Shown here piece after piece: positions 34,879 through 43,413 of a stretch of 64,000 nt of DNA. The number at the start of each line of letters is the position of its first letter. The stretch's first letter is position 1. The DNA is taken from contig OZ260083.1 in NCBI GenBank assembly GCA_965284435.1, forward strand, positions 806,001 through 870,000, read 5' to 3'. The translations under genes and the position numbers were made by a program. The notes below the pieces were generated by a model. That model saw only the letters and a program-made list of their open reading frames with translations, was not told the origin of the DNA and did not search any database. Source of the DNA: CAIYZT01 sp947461435. Lineage in GTDB: Bacteria > Pseudomonadota > Alphaproteobacteria > Rhodobacterales > Rhodobacteraceae.

Positions 34879-37800
34879 TCAAGGGATCCAAGACCACACT
34901 TCAATTTGGAAGAATCGGGTCATCGAGCGAAGGTAAGCGCGCCAAACGGTCATTTCGCCGCCGTCAACCTTGGCATAACCGGTCATGTTTGACCGCAACA
35001 ACCCGTCCTCATTGTCAAAACTCGCCAGCACCTGCACAACGCTGCCGGTCGACTGTTCCAACGCGGCAGAGCCCACACTTTCAACAATGCCCAAAATTTC
35101 GCGCTCGCTATCGCCCCATGCTTTCAGCCTGACCTTGGCACCAATCTTGATAAGTCCAATATCCGCTTCTGGAACGGCAATCGATGCCTTGATTACTTCG
35201 ACACGTTCTATCTCAATCAGCGGCTCTCCTGTGCGAAGGTACTGTCCGCGCAAAAGATCAAGGTTGGGCGTCACCACCCGCCCCGCCATGGGGGCCCTGA
35301 TTTCCGTGCGTTCCAATTCGTCGGTTCGGAAGGCCAGCTCTGTCTGCAATCGATCAACATCCGATTGGGCAATTGCCACCTCTTCTTGGGTTGCCGGGCT
35401 GCGGACCAAGTCAAGCCGCGCTTCTGACACAGCTAGATTGGCCATGTCCTCTTGGAAGGCACTTTTGCTTTCGTCATATTTCTTTTGAGTAATCGTTCCC
35501 GTGCTTAACAGCAGTTCGGCACGCTCAAATTCCGCCTTCGACAGGGCAAGACTTGACCGTGCACTTTCAACCTGCCTCAGGGATAACTCAATTTCTTCGG
35601 GCTTGGCGCCGGCCAAAAGTTTGTTCAGTTGCGCTTGGGCGCCTGCCAAAAGTGCCTGTGTGGATTTGACGCCGTTCACCTGTTCCCAAGAACTGGTTCG
35701 CGCCAGCAGCTGATCCTTCGCCACGATTTCGCCCTCGCCGACCAGCACCTCAAGAATCTCGCCATCCGTCCGTGCGACGGCCTGCGCCCGCGCTGTCGGC
35801 AAAACCTCAACGACACCCCCGCTGTCGTAGTTGTAGGGCAGGAACGCGACAGCCAAGAGTGCGATGACCAATAGTGACCAAAAGACACGCGCAGATCCAA
35901 ATGAGCGTCCTTCCTTTGTCGTCGTGCTTAACTCTGCATCAACCTGCCCGTCGATCAGGCCGCGCGCAAACTCTGCGCGCATGCCTCCTCCCAGCGCCTC
36001 GACTCGGCGCCGCACCGCCGTCGTCAGAACGACGAAGTACAAAAGGCACAAGCCTGCCAAGCCCAGGAAGATCGCGACACCAAATCCGCCCAGATTGGTT
36101 TCAAGTTGGGTCGCAACCAAAACAGAAAGCAAAAGAAACACCGCAACAGACGACAGCACCACGGCCACACCAAAAGCTGCGAGCGGAAGAACCTCACTCG
36201 GCGAGATGGCGGGTGGCAGCTTGCGGCCCAATAGGGTGTGTCGCAGGGCCAACATCGATTTCGACAAAAGCCTGGCATCATTAAAAAAGGTCGCCAAGAA
36301 CCGCTGACCGTCACCTGGAAAGACCGGCAAGGACGATCGTACCGCCATAGCCAATCCAATTTGCCCGACAATGATCGCATAGTGCGAAAACCACGTGCCA
36401 CTGTTGTGCGTCATCGCCCAACAAACGGTTCCACCTGCAAACAGCCAATAGCGCGCCAATATTGGCGCCCCCCAAGACCAAAGCTGGCCAGACCGGCTTA
36501 AACTGGGAATAGACGAAATATCCACGAAAAATCGAGGAAGGAATCCGAAATCAAGGGCTATGCCCAAGGTTCGGACGTCGCCACCGTTGCTTTGAATGGC
36601 GCAGCCCTGAACAAGCCGCGCTATAAGGTTGGCAGTGACCAGACTGGCCAAGATGCGAATGACGACATTTGCATTCGCTTGGAACACCATGAACTCTGCA
36701 GCGAATTCGCCCCAGTTTTGATAAACCGTCATCCCGGCAAAGACGACCACCGGAATTGTAAACCACGCCAGATATCGGGCTGGAAAGAACAAGATATTGA
36801 GCAGCTTCAGCAACCACGTGGGATTAAGCAAAGCCACCCCCATGGGCCTTTGTTCCCCGTGTGCATCAGGTGTTTCTTCGGCCGCTCTGCCGCCAGCGCG
36901 CCGTGCAGCGAGCATTGCCATGATCCGCTCGGCATTTGGCCCACCACCAAGGCCCGCCCCTCCGCCACCGAGGCCGGCGCCGCCACCACCAAATGCGCCG
37001 CCAAATCCGGCGCCGCCTTGTCCCGCGCCGGCAAATCTGCCGCCAAATCGCCCCCCCAACTCTGCACGCGGAACCGGCGGCATAAGTTGCTCACCAAATT
37101 CGAGTTCAAGACTCGAAAGATCGTCTTCCCTTGCGCGCAGGGGATCGACAGGCGCCGTGCTGAGGGTTGCCGTAATGGTGTCAAACGCGCCTGAGGATTG
37201 TTCGACCGATGTCGGTTTGTCCTCGGGGCCAGCAGCCAGAACGTCGTGTTGCTCCGCCTCTTTCGGCGGCGCTGGGGGGATGATCTTGGGGCGTTGTTGG
37301 CGGCGAGGACGCCGATTTGGGGCGTTGAAGTCTGTCGTCTCGGGCGGCTTGACCTGATCCGGCAGCGCGTTGGCCAAGGTCAAACGTGCTTCGGTGCCTT
37401 CCGCAGCGCTGATGTCGGAAGTGGCCTGTTTGGCCGTCGAGCTTTCAGAGTCGGCAGCCCGCTTTTCGGTTGAACGATTCTTGGCAATCGCTTGGCTGAT
37501 GGCCGTGCGTCGGCGCGACTTAGGGGTTTCAATCGGAGCAGCCTGCCCGCTTGTTTCGCAGGTGAGTTCCAACGCTTCCGGCGCATCGCTCGGCTCCGGT
37601 TGGATGCCGGTACTTTCCTCGGTTTGCTTGCGCACGATGGCCGACTGCCGGGTTGACGCCAGCGTTTTCAAAACGGCCGCTGACCGTTCTTGAGATGACA
37701 ACCCTCTGGTTTCACTTCCCCGTGCCGAGGTCATGCGTCGGTTCGGCCGTGGTTCCGTCTGCACCGCGCTTTCGCCCGGCGGGATCGCCAGTAGACCCAA

Positions 37801-38097
37801 GATCTTCAACCTGCGAAAGAACGCCAAGACCTCTTGCGCCGACAACGGCATCTCAAGTTCAACCAGCTGCTTTTCATGCAATTCGGCCAGATCTGTCTGC
37901 CCATTGGCCAAGCCCAGCAAGAAACCCTCACGGGCGTCGAACGAAAATGTCTTGCCAGACTCTGCGTCCAGAAGTTCGGTTCTAGAGTTGGTACTGCTGC
38001 CCGCCGTGGAGTTTTTTCTCAACCCCGTCCTCAACGCCGGTTTGGCATAGGCAGGTTGACCGCTTACGCTGGCAAAGAAATCTTCGGTTTCAGCCAT
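34879..38097 (-). CDS. M50-like membrane domain fused to HlyD adaptor, protease motif lost
   Basis: About 1072 residues. Order: PqqD-like small domain (about 36-105), a long disordered region (about 106-340), a Gly-rich tract with GLGGGG-type repeats (about 341-386), a short helix RIMAMLAARRAGG, a polytopic region related to peptide zinc metalloproteases of the YydH/M50 type (about 420-700), then a periplasmic HlyD part with lipoyl-like halves around a coiled coil (about 750-1072). Where M50 proteins have HExxH the sequence reads ARLVQ (about 493-497), although the following G-G-x-V-x-x-x-G and P-x-F-x-V-D motifs remain. ATG 38097 has GGAG upstream; ATG 38166 is possible but lacks one. Likely an envelope adaptor or export component rather than a protease. 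Confidence 0.8.
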   Translation of the reverse strand: MAETEDFFASVSGQPAYAKPALRTGLRKNSTAGSSTNSRTELLDAESGKTFSFDAREGFLLGLANGQTDLAELHEKQLVELEMPLSAQEVLAFFRRLKILGLLAIPPGESAVQTEPRPNRRMTSARGSETRGLSSQERSAAVLKTLASTRQSAIVRKQTEESTGIQPEPSDAPEALELTCETSGQAAPIETPKSRRRTAISQAIAKNRSTEKRAADSESSTAKQATSDISAAEGTEARLTLANALPDQVKPPETTDFNAPNRRPRRQQRPKIIPPAPPKEAEQHDVLAAGPEDKPTSVEQSSGAFDTITATLSTAPVDPLRAREDDLSSLELEFGEQLMPPVPRAELGGRFGGRFAGAGQGGAGFGGAFGGGGAGLGGGGAGLGGGPNAERIMAMLAARRAGGRAAEETPDAHGEQRPMGVALLNPTWLLKLLNILFFPARYLAWFTIPVVVFAGMTVYQNWGEFAAEFMVFQANANVVIRILASLVTANLIARLVQGCAIQSNGGDVRTLGIALDFGFLPRFFVDISSIPSLSRSGQLWSWGAPILARYWLFAGGTVCWAMTHNSGTWFSHYAIIVGQIGLAMAVRSSLPVFPGDGQRFLATFFNDARLLSKSMLALRHTLLGRKLPPAISPSEVLPLAAFGVAVVLSSVAVFLLLSVLVATQLETNLGGFGVAIFLGLAGLCLLYFVVLTTAVRRRVEALGGGMRAEFARGLIDGQVDAELSTTTKEGRSFGSARVFWSLLVIALLAVAFLPYNYDSGGVVEVLPTARAQAVARTDGEILEVLVGEGEIVAKDQLLARTSSWEQVNGVKSTQALLAGAQAQLNKLLAGAKPEEIELSLRQVESARSSLALSKAEFERAELLLSTGTITQKKYDESKSAFQEDMANLAVSEARLDLVRSPATQEEVAIAQSDVDRLQTELAFRTDELERTEIRAPMAGRVVTPNLDLLRGQYLRTGEPLIEIERVEVIKASIAVPEADIGLIKIGAKVRLKAWGDSEREILGIVESVGSAALEQSTGSVVQVLASFDNEDGLLRSNMTGYAKVDGGEMTVWRAYLRSMTRFFQIEVWSWIP

Positions 38098-38291
38098 GCC
38101 CGTCTCCAAGGCCAGACGTGGCACAGAAAAATTGGCCAGACTGGAGCGCGGATTTATGCTCCGCATTATCGGTCAAGGATACCCGCAAGAGTGTCCTGTC
38201 ACAAGTGTTCCAACGAAACTGCACACGAAAGCGTTACGTTTGACACTTTATCTTCCAGCTTTCGCGGTATTCCCGGGCCTGCCTGACGCAT

Positions 38292-38352
38292 TATCTATCG
38301 AATAACGTTACTTGCGATGCAAGTTTCCCAGTCCTATAGTTCGATATATAAT
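38292..38352 (+). promoter_or_regulatory. Candidate control region of the first aminotransferase gene
   Basis: TATCTATCGA (38292-38301) is identical to the left ten bases of the 16-bp palindrome at 43376-43391. Further on, TATAAT (38347-38352) is a perfect -10 match followed by ATAATACAC (38350-38358), also found just after the palindrome at 43.39 kb. No good -35 is visible, which would fit an activator-dependent promoter (inference). Confidence 0.45.
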
Positions 38353-38381
38353 AATACACATTAGAAGATCTTGGGACGCAT

Positions 38382-39509
38382 ATGATACTTCAGCCGTTTT
38401 TGCCGGTCTGCCGTCCTCAGTTGCCGACGGCAATTGAGTTGCTACCCTATTTGCAACAAAGTGATGCGACGCGTCATTATACCAATCGCGGTCCATTGGT
38501 TCGTCGCCTAGAGTTGCGTTTGGCCGAATACTTGGGCCTACCAAGCGAAGCGGTCCGCACCGCCTCAAACGGGACTTCGGCCATTGAAGTCGCAATTCTG
38601 GCACTGGCCGGAATCGCAACACCGCAGCGACCCTATGCCTTGCTGCCATCGTATACTTTTGCCGCCACGGCGTTGGCCGCTGAACGGTGCGGATACCGCC
38701 CGATTTTTTGCGATGTCGATCCCAAAACATGGTCGATGGATCTGGGCGCTGTTCCGCAGCACCCGTTGCTGGATAAGATCGGGCTCATTTTGCATGTCGC
38801 ACCTTACGGTCGTGCACCGCAAATGCGCCAAGCCGAACGGTTAGCATCCCTTACCGGGATTCCGGTTGTCGTAGACGCTGCGGCATCGTTCGAGCGTCTC
38901 TTGGAGGATCCTTCCTTGGTAAGCGGCACCGTTCCCATGACGATCAGCTTCCATGCCACAAAGACATTTTCGACAGGGGAAGGGGGCGCTATCCTTTGGA
39001 AAAACGCCTCCGGGCAAGACTCTGTCGTGCAGGCGGCAAATTTCGGGTTCAATTTATCCCGGCGCTCTGAAGTTCCCGGAATGAACGCAAAGTTGAGTGA
39101 TCTTCACGCCGCGGTCGGTCTGGCAATGTTGGACACCTTTGAAACGCGCCGCAAAGATTATGCTTCGACTGCACAGGCTTGGGCAACCGCCGCCGACGGA
39201 TTGCCCGGCGGTCTTCATCTGCCGCCAGAACTTGCGTCAATTTACATCATGTGGGAAACGCCAACGAGCCAGATCATGGTTCGTGCGATCGAGGCGCTGA
39301 CTGCCGCCAATATTGACAGTCGCCGTTGGTACGAAGACGGTCTTCACCGCCAACCGCATTTCAAACGGTTTGGCGGCCCTGATGTTCAATCCATCGCCCT
39401 GCCCGTCACCGAAGATTTGGGAAGCAGGCTGCTCGGGCTCCCGATGGCGCACGATTTGGCGAAAGACCAGATCGAGCGGGTCGTCGACGTCCTTGCCAGC
39501 GTCCTTTAA
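38382..39509 (+). CDS. DegT/DnrJ/EryC1-family PLP aminotransferase, first
   Basis: A 375-residue pyridoxal-phosphate enzyme of the sugar/secondary-metabolite aminotransferase family. Seen are the ASNGTSAIE phosphate-binding segment, VVDAAASFE with the cofactor-contacting Asp, and SFHATKTFSTGEGGA holding the Schiff-base lysine. It begins 38382 after an AT-rich promoter-like stretch, divergent from the M50-like/HlyD gene. Its TAA overlaps the stop of the convergent methyltransferase gene by four bases. It probably puts an amino group on a keto sugar or keto-acyl intermediate. Confidence 0.9.
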   Translation: MILQPFLPVCRPQLPTAIELLPYLQQSDATRHYTNRGPLVRRLELRLAEYLGLPSEAVRTASNGTSAIEVAILALAGIATPQRPYALLPSYTFAATALAAERCGYRPIFCDVDPKTWSMDLGAVPQHPLLDKIGLILHVAPYGRAPQMRQAERLASLTGIPVVVDAAASFERLLEDPSLVSGTVPMTISFHATKTFSTGEGGAILWKNASGQDSVVQAANFGFNLSRRSEVPGMNAKLSDLHAAVGLAMLDTFETRRKDYASTAQAWATAADGLPGGLHLPPELASIYIMWETPTSQIMVRAIEALTAANIDSRRWYEDGLHRQPHFKRFGGPDVQSIALPVTEDLGSRLLGLPMAHDLAKDQIERVVDVLASVL

Positions 39510-40291
39510 GCCTTTTTACAGATGTAAACTTGCCGCTTGGACTTGGCCGTCAATGGGCTCAGGTCCAACTCGCCGAAACGGGCGTAAATGGTCATTCCCG
39601 ATTGTGCCGCGGCTGCTTCAATGTCTGATGGATAGAATTGCCTGACGCGCTGCACGATCGGCTCAAGCGCAAGCATCCGACCGGTTTGTTTGTGGCGCAG
39701 CCTCCACTCACCGCTCAATATCTTGGACTGGCGCGAATATTCGCCATTGCTCTCCAACACTTCGATTCGCTCACCTGAAGCGTCCGTATACTCCCGGGCA
39801 ACAACAGGGGCAGGATCTACAGCCGCCAACCAAGCCTCATTCGGTTGATAGATATCGAATGCAAAACGCCCTTCTGGGGCCAAAAGGGCAGAAATCGAGC
39901 TGAACGCCTGATGCAGTTGCCGATCTTCAAGAAGCATCTGCAGCGTGTGAAACATAATGACAATCAGATCGAATTGACCCTCAACCTTCGGGTCGCAAAT
40001 ATCGCCCAACAGCCATTCATGTTCAGGTGCACGCTGCTGCGCGATTTCAATCATTTTGGGGGCAAGATCCACACCCGTGACGCGCCCGCCCGGAGCCATG
40101 GATTGCGCAATTTTCACCGTGATGGACCCGGTTCCGCATCCAAGATCCAGAATACTTGTGGTCTTCCTCCCGACAAGTGCCGAATAAAAGGAAATATGGG
40201 GTTGCCTGTCCACATCGATTTGGTCGTAAAGTGCCGACCAAGCATCCGGCCAAGAGGCCTCTTTACCAAGGTTTTCGTCTAAAGACATCAT
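39506..40291 (-). CDS. Class I SAM-dependent methyltransferase
   Basis: A 261-residue protein with the SAM-binding motif LDLGCGTGSIT, the acidic end of strand two in VTGVDLAP, LLGDICD and FDLIVIMFHTLQM. The N-terminal WSALYDQID segment and the C-terminal beta region resemble small-molecule methyltransferases that act on amines or hydroxyls, not DNA or rRNA enzymes. Two adjacent ATGs (40291 and 40288) can serve as start. It is divergent from the FemAB-like gene at 40382. Role in tailoring the locus product is inferred from position. Confidence 0.88.
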   Translation of the reverse strand: MMSLDENLGKEASWPDAWSALYDQIDVDRQPHISFYSALVGRKTTSILDLGCGTGSITVKIAQSMAPGGRVTGVDLAPKMIEIAQQRAPEHEWLLGDICDPKVEGQFDLIVIMFHTLQMLLEDRQLHQAFSSISALLAPEGRFAFDIYQPNEAWLAAVDPAPVVAREYTDASGERIEVLESNGEYSRQSKILSGEWRLRHKQTGRMLALEPIVQRVRQFYPSDIEAAAAQSGMTIYARFGELDLSPLTAKSKRQVYICKKA

Positions 40292-40381
40292 GAATCCAAA
40301 TGCTTGTTACAAAATCAAATAGCAGTCTAAGCGGCGACTTCATCAAATTCAAGGCCGCTGCAGAGACGTACGAAAGAGAAA

Positions 40382-41344
40382 ATGGCGCAAACTTCTGTTA
40401 CGGTGATCCCCTTTTCCAACCGCGACGCGTGGGAGCGCGCAACCCAAACCGCCTTGCCATCGCAAACCTGGGGGCACGCTGCCGGTCTGCAAGCCCAAGG
40501 AATGACACCAGAGCTTGCTGTTGTCGAAGCGCATGGCGCCTTGATGTTACTGCCCTTTCACAGGCGCAGTTTCCAAGGTGCGGTGGACATCGCAACGTTG
40601 CCCGGCCTGTCCGGCGCGCTGATCAGCCCCGATAGCACAGCCCCATTAAGCCTGTGGCGAGACTTCGCGACGTCGCAAGGGTTTGTCTCTGGTTATATTC
40701 AACTATCGCCCATGAATGATCGCGTGGTTGCATCGCCTCCGGACGAAATCAAAAGCAACAATGCCTTGTATATCTTTGATCTCTTGGATTGGAATATCGA
40801 TACATCCGTCGGCTACAAGATGCGCCGTAACATCAAGGCGGGCAATAGACTGGGTGCAGAAATTGAAACCGATCCGGTTTTGCTTTGCCACCAATTCCAA
40901 TCTTTGCACGGCTCGCATCTTGCGCGCATGGGCGCGATGCCAACCTTTTCTGATCAGGCCCTGGTCCGTTGGTTTTCAGAGCCGGGCATCGTTGCCTTTG
41001 GCGCCCGGATCATGGGGAAAATTGTCAATATTCAAATGGGTCGCCGCAAGGGGCTTTGGGCAGATCTGCATTTGGCCGGCAGCACACCCGAGGGCCGCGA
41101 TCTTCAGGCATGGGTGATTTGGAAAGCGATTGAATGGTTGCGCGAACAGGGTGTTCGTTACTTCAACATTGGCGGCTATGGTCATGAAGGTGACGGTTTG
41201 CATTGGATGAAGGCGCGCTTTGGGGCCCAAGAACACCCTTTGCGGGCAGTTCACCAAATTTATGATCAAAAAATCTATCAACAATTATGTGGCCAAAGGA
41301 CCCCAGATCCCTTGGCAACCTATTTCCCAGCCTACCGCGGATGA
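40382..41344 (+). CDS. FemAB/GNAT-like N-acyltransferase, first
   Basis: A 320-residue protein with the tandem GNAT-like layout of FemAB-related proteins: a central MRRNIKAG segment, SLHGSHLARMG, and the late FNIGGYG...HWMKARFGA motif corresponding to the usual GG...FK..FG signature. Such enzymes attach aminoacyl or acyl groups to amines, and relatives occur in exopolysaccharide and cell-envelope loci. AGAGAAA precedes ATG 40382. Its 3' end overlaps the convergent glycosyltransferase-like gene by 13 bases. The acyl donor could be an ACP-bound chain from the synthases (inference). Confidence 0.78.
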   Translation: MAQTSVTVIPFSNRDAWERATQTALPSQTWGHAAGLQAQGMTPELAVVEAHGALMLLPFHRRSFQGAVDIATLPGLSGALISPDSTAPLSLWRDFATSQGFVSGYIQLSPMNDRVVASPPDEIKSNNALYIFDLLDWNIDTSVGYKMRRNIKAGNRLGAEIETDPVLLCHQFQSLHGSHLARMGAMPTFSDQALVRWFSEPGIVAFGARIMGKIVNIQMGRRKGLWADLHLAGSTPEGRDLQAWVIWKAIEWLREQGVRYFNIGGYGHEGDGLHWMKARFGAQEHPLRAVHQIYDQKIYQQLCGQRTPDPLATYFPAYRG

Positions 41345-42237
41345 GAAACAGCAAGATACTCCCAAACCTCAACAGCGCTTTTGACAATCCCAAAGCGCCG
41401 CAAATCTGACAATTCTTGATCCGTCACAATATTGCGCGCCAATTCGCCGGAAATGCCCCCTCGTTTTTCAATATTGTCGATCCATCGACGCCAGTGCCAG
41501 GCAGAGTCAGGCCCCCAATTTTCGCCGTTTGCAGTCAATACTGAACGAATGTTTTCGACCTTTTTCGAAAAGCGCGACTCCGTCGAAAATGGCACATGTG
41601 CGAGAAACAAATCGTTTGGTACCTCTGTCGTCACAGCCGCGCCATCCTCCGCCAAGATGTCATGGTGCGCCTCGGCAGTGGAGGATATTCTATCTGTGCG
41701 GGCCATGAGCTTTGGGCCCGGGATCGACGCAATCCATGGGGCGTCATTGTCTTGGCGCAACCGCGCCTGTGTGGCGGTTCGGTGTTCATTTGGCGCGTAA
41801 AGCAGCGTGGCGTCGTAATCGATTTCAGTCCCAAGATTCAGCGCAATGCCGTCTTGCAAAAGTGGAACATTAAACCTTGAAATGATCAGGGCGTCAGACC
41901 TGCTTAACGCTTTGACATCGCGCAACTGACCGGTTCGCGGCATGGGAAATTCATCAGCATCGCAAAAAAGCAACCAATCTGCCCCAACGTTGCGCGCGCG
42001 CCGAAAGATATCGCGCGTAGCACTGTCCTCCACCGATGGGTCCGCCGACTGATCGTCAAACATGACAACTTCTAAAGTCCCGCCCTGCGCCAATTCGGCC
42101 AGGACATCTGCCGTCCCATCGGTCGAATACGCATCTGAAACAATGATATGATCGACCCCGATCCGGCGCAGATGGCCAACACAGGCGCGAATCAGTTCAA
42201 CTTCGTCCTTTACGCCAACACAGGCGGCTATCTTCAC
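41332..42237 (-). CDS. GT2-like glycosyltransferase
   Basis: A 301-residue soluble protein with a nucleotide-sugar-type Rossmann start (KIAACVGVKDEVELI), a VSDAYSTDGT segment and the metal-binding FCDADEF (D-x-D type). The arrangement matches 'glycosyltransferase family 2' proteins that lack membrane segments. GTG 42237 is chosen because it overlaps the stop of the upstream aminotransferase gene by four bases (GTGA) and puts the first beta strand at the N-terminus; an ATG 27 bases earlier is an alternative. The unusual lysine-rich C-terminal half (SRFSKKVENIRSVL) is like polysaccharide-locus relatives. Sugar donor unknown. Confidence 0.8.
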   Translation of the reverse strand: MKIAACVGVKDEVELIRACVGHLRRIGVDHIIVSDAYSTDGTADVLAELAQGGTLEVVMFDDQSADPSVEDSATRDIFRRARNVGADWLLFCDADEFPMPRTGQLRDVKALSRSDALIISRFNVPLLQDGIALNLGTEIDYDATLLYAPNEHRTATQARLRQDNDAPWIASIPGPKLMARTDRISSTAEAHHDILAEDGAAVTTEVPNDLFLAHVPFSTESRFSKKVENIRSVLTANGENWGPDSAWHWRRWIDNIEKRGGISGELARNIVTDQELSDLRRFGIVKSAVEVWEYLAVSHPR

Positions 42238-43301
42238 GTCAACGCTCCCAAGAATGTGGCACATATTCTTTCCATGTCAGCCGTGTCGTATCGTTGATCG
42301 CACGGCAGCGTTGCCGTTGACGCCGACAGGGAATGCTCAAACGCAAATGGGGCAGGGGCCGCAATATCGCGCCAGTGTATGGCGGCAAACACGGTCTCTT
42401 GATGCATTTTGGTCAGAACATGGCCGCGATCATTGGCTGGAAGTGTGATCGGAAAACCAAATGGGACAAAGGATGTGTCTGGGCGTTGGATCAGCCCAAA
42501 TGGGCCAAGTCGATCCTTGAGATAGTCAAAATTTGCCCTCCGTCGTTCGGCAATTGGCAAAGGATCAACCGAACACAGCAGCGCCAAAGCATCCGGGGCC
42601 ATGGCGCGGTAGGAAACACTTCCGTTTGCTTCGGACCGCTGATGAAGGGGATGCCAAAGGGCATTGTTGCGCGGTTGTTCGCGCCGAAGTTTCATCGGCG
42701 TCAGGCGTTGAAGCGCCAGATCTGGATCTGACGGATCCGTGGGGCCCCGCACCGCCATCTGCCGCGCGCGCACCGAATGCGGGACCAAAAGCCCGCCTTC
42801 TGGCACGCCCAGAATCTTGCGCGGTGAATACAAACGCCAATCCCCCCAAGCAGACTGACCTGTATCGAAACTTTGCGCGCAATCTTCGATGAAAAATACA
42901 TCGGGCCGGCCTGCAACAAATTCGCGCCATCTGGGTCCGGGGCACCGTCCAAAATAGTCCACAGCCAGAACAAGATCGCCCGCGGCAACGGCAGTCATTG
43001 TCGCGGTGTCAGGCTCCATTTCATTGGTCAGCCTGAAATACCGCCGCAAACTTTGGGGTACGGCTTGCGCCATATGATTGCACAAAAAGCCGGGCATCCA
43101 CACTGCCGTCGGTTTGATCTGCGCAATCAGGGCCGCGAAGGCTGAACTCGCGTTTTCCCAAGCCAACCCCGGATCTATTTGCCATAGATCCGCCAATCCG
43201 CCAGTTCCGGTTTCGTCCAAGGCAAAAAACCCGCCGATCGGGACGGGAAACGGAGGCGCAGACTTTTCGATAATGGTCACGCTTTCGTCGGTCCGTTGCA
43301 A
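42234..43301 (-). CDS. DegT-like PLP aminotransferase, second, divergent
   Basis: A 355-residue protein with the fold landmarks of DegT enzymes: AVWMPGFLCN, FFIEDCAQSFD with the cofactor Asp, and LYSPRKILGVPEGGLLV, which places the lysine in the variant S-x-R-K-x-x-x-x-P-x-G-G seen in some envelope and exopolysaccharide loci. It is only distantly related to the first aminotransferase at 38382. The start is unclear: TTG 43301 opens the frame and a GTG at 43280 is an alternative; neither has a good ribosome-binding site. It is co-transcribed with the glycosyltransferase-like gene and divergent from the PRMT-like gene. Confidence 0.8.
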   Translation of the reverse strand: MQRTDESVTIIEKSAPPFPVPIGGFFALDETGTGGLADLWQIDPGLAWENASSAFAALIAQIKPTAVWMPGFLCNHMAQAVPQSLRRYFRLTNEMEPDTATMTAVAAGDLVLAVDYFGRCPGPRWREFVAGRPDVFFIEDCAQSFDTGQSAWGDWRLYSPRKILGVPEGGLLVPHSVRARQMAVRGPTDPSDPDLALQRLTPMKLRREQPRNNALWHPLHQRSEANGSVSYRAMAPDALALLCSVDPLPIAERRRANFDYLKDRLGPFGLIQRPDTSFVPFGFPITLPANDRGHVLTKMHQETVFAAIHWRDIAAPAPFAFEHSLSASTATLPCDQRYDTADMERICATFLGALT

Positions 43302-43375
43302 AGGGCAGTCTCATTTCGGAGTAGTTTTTTAGTGGATGGGCTGACCTTGACACATCTTTAGGTCAGATGGATAGG

Positions 43376-43391
43376 TATCTATCGATAGATA
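43376..43391. promoter_or_regulatory. 16-bp perfect palindrome in a divergent promoter region
   Basis: TATCTATCGATAGATA is a perfect palindrome 23 bases upstream of the PRMT-like gene's GTG and 75 bases upstream of the divergent aminotransferase. The half TATCTATCGA recurs at 38292-38301 in the other divergent region of this sub-block, and ATAATACAC follows at both places. It is a good candidate operator for a shared regulator. Confidence 0.5.
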
Positions 43392-43413
43392 ATACACTTT
43401 AAAGGAGCCCTTT

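Noticed and set aside
34879..38097. Calling the fusion an active site-2-type metalloprotease
   Set aside because: No HExxH is present; the aligned position reads ARLVQ.
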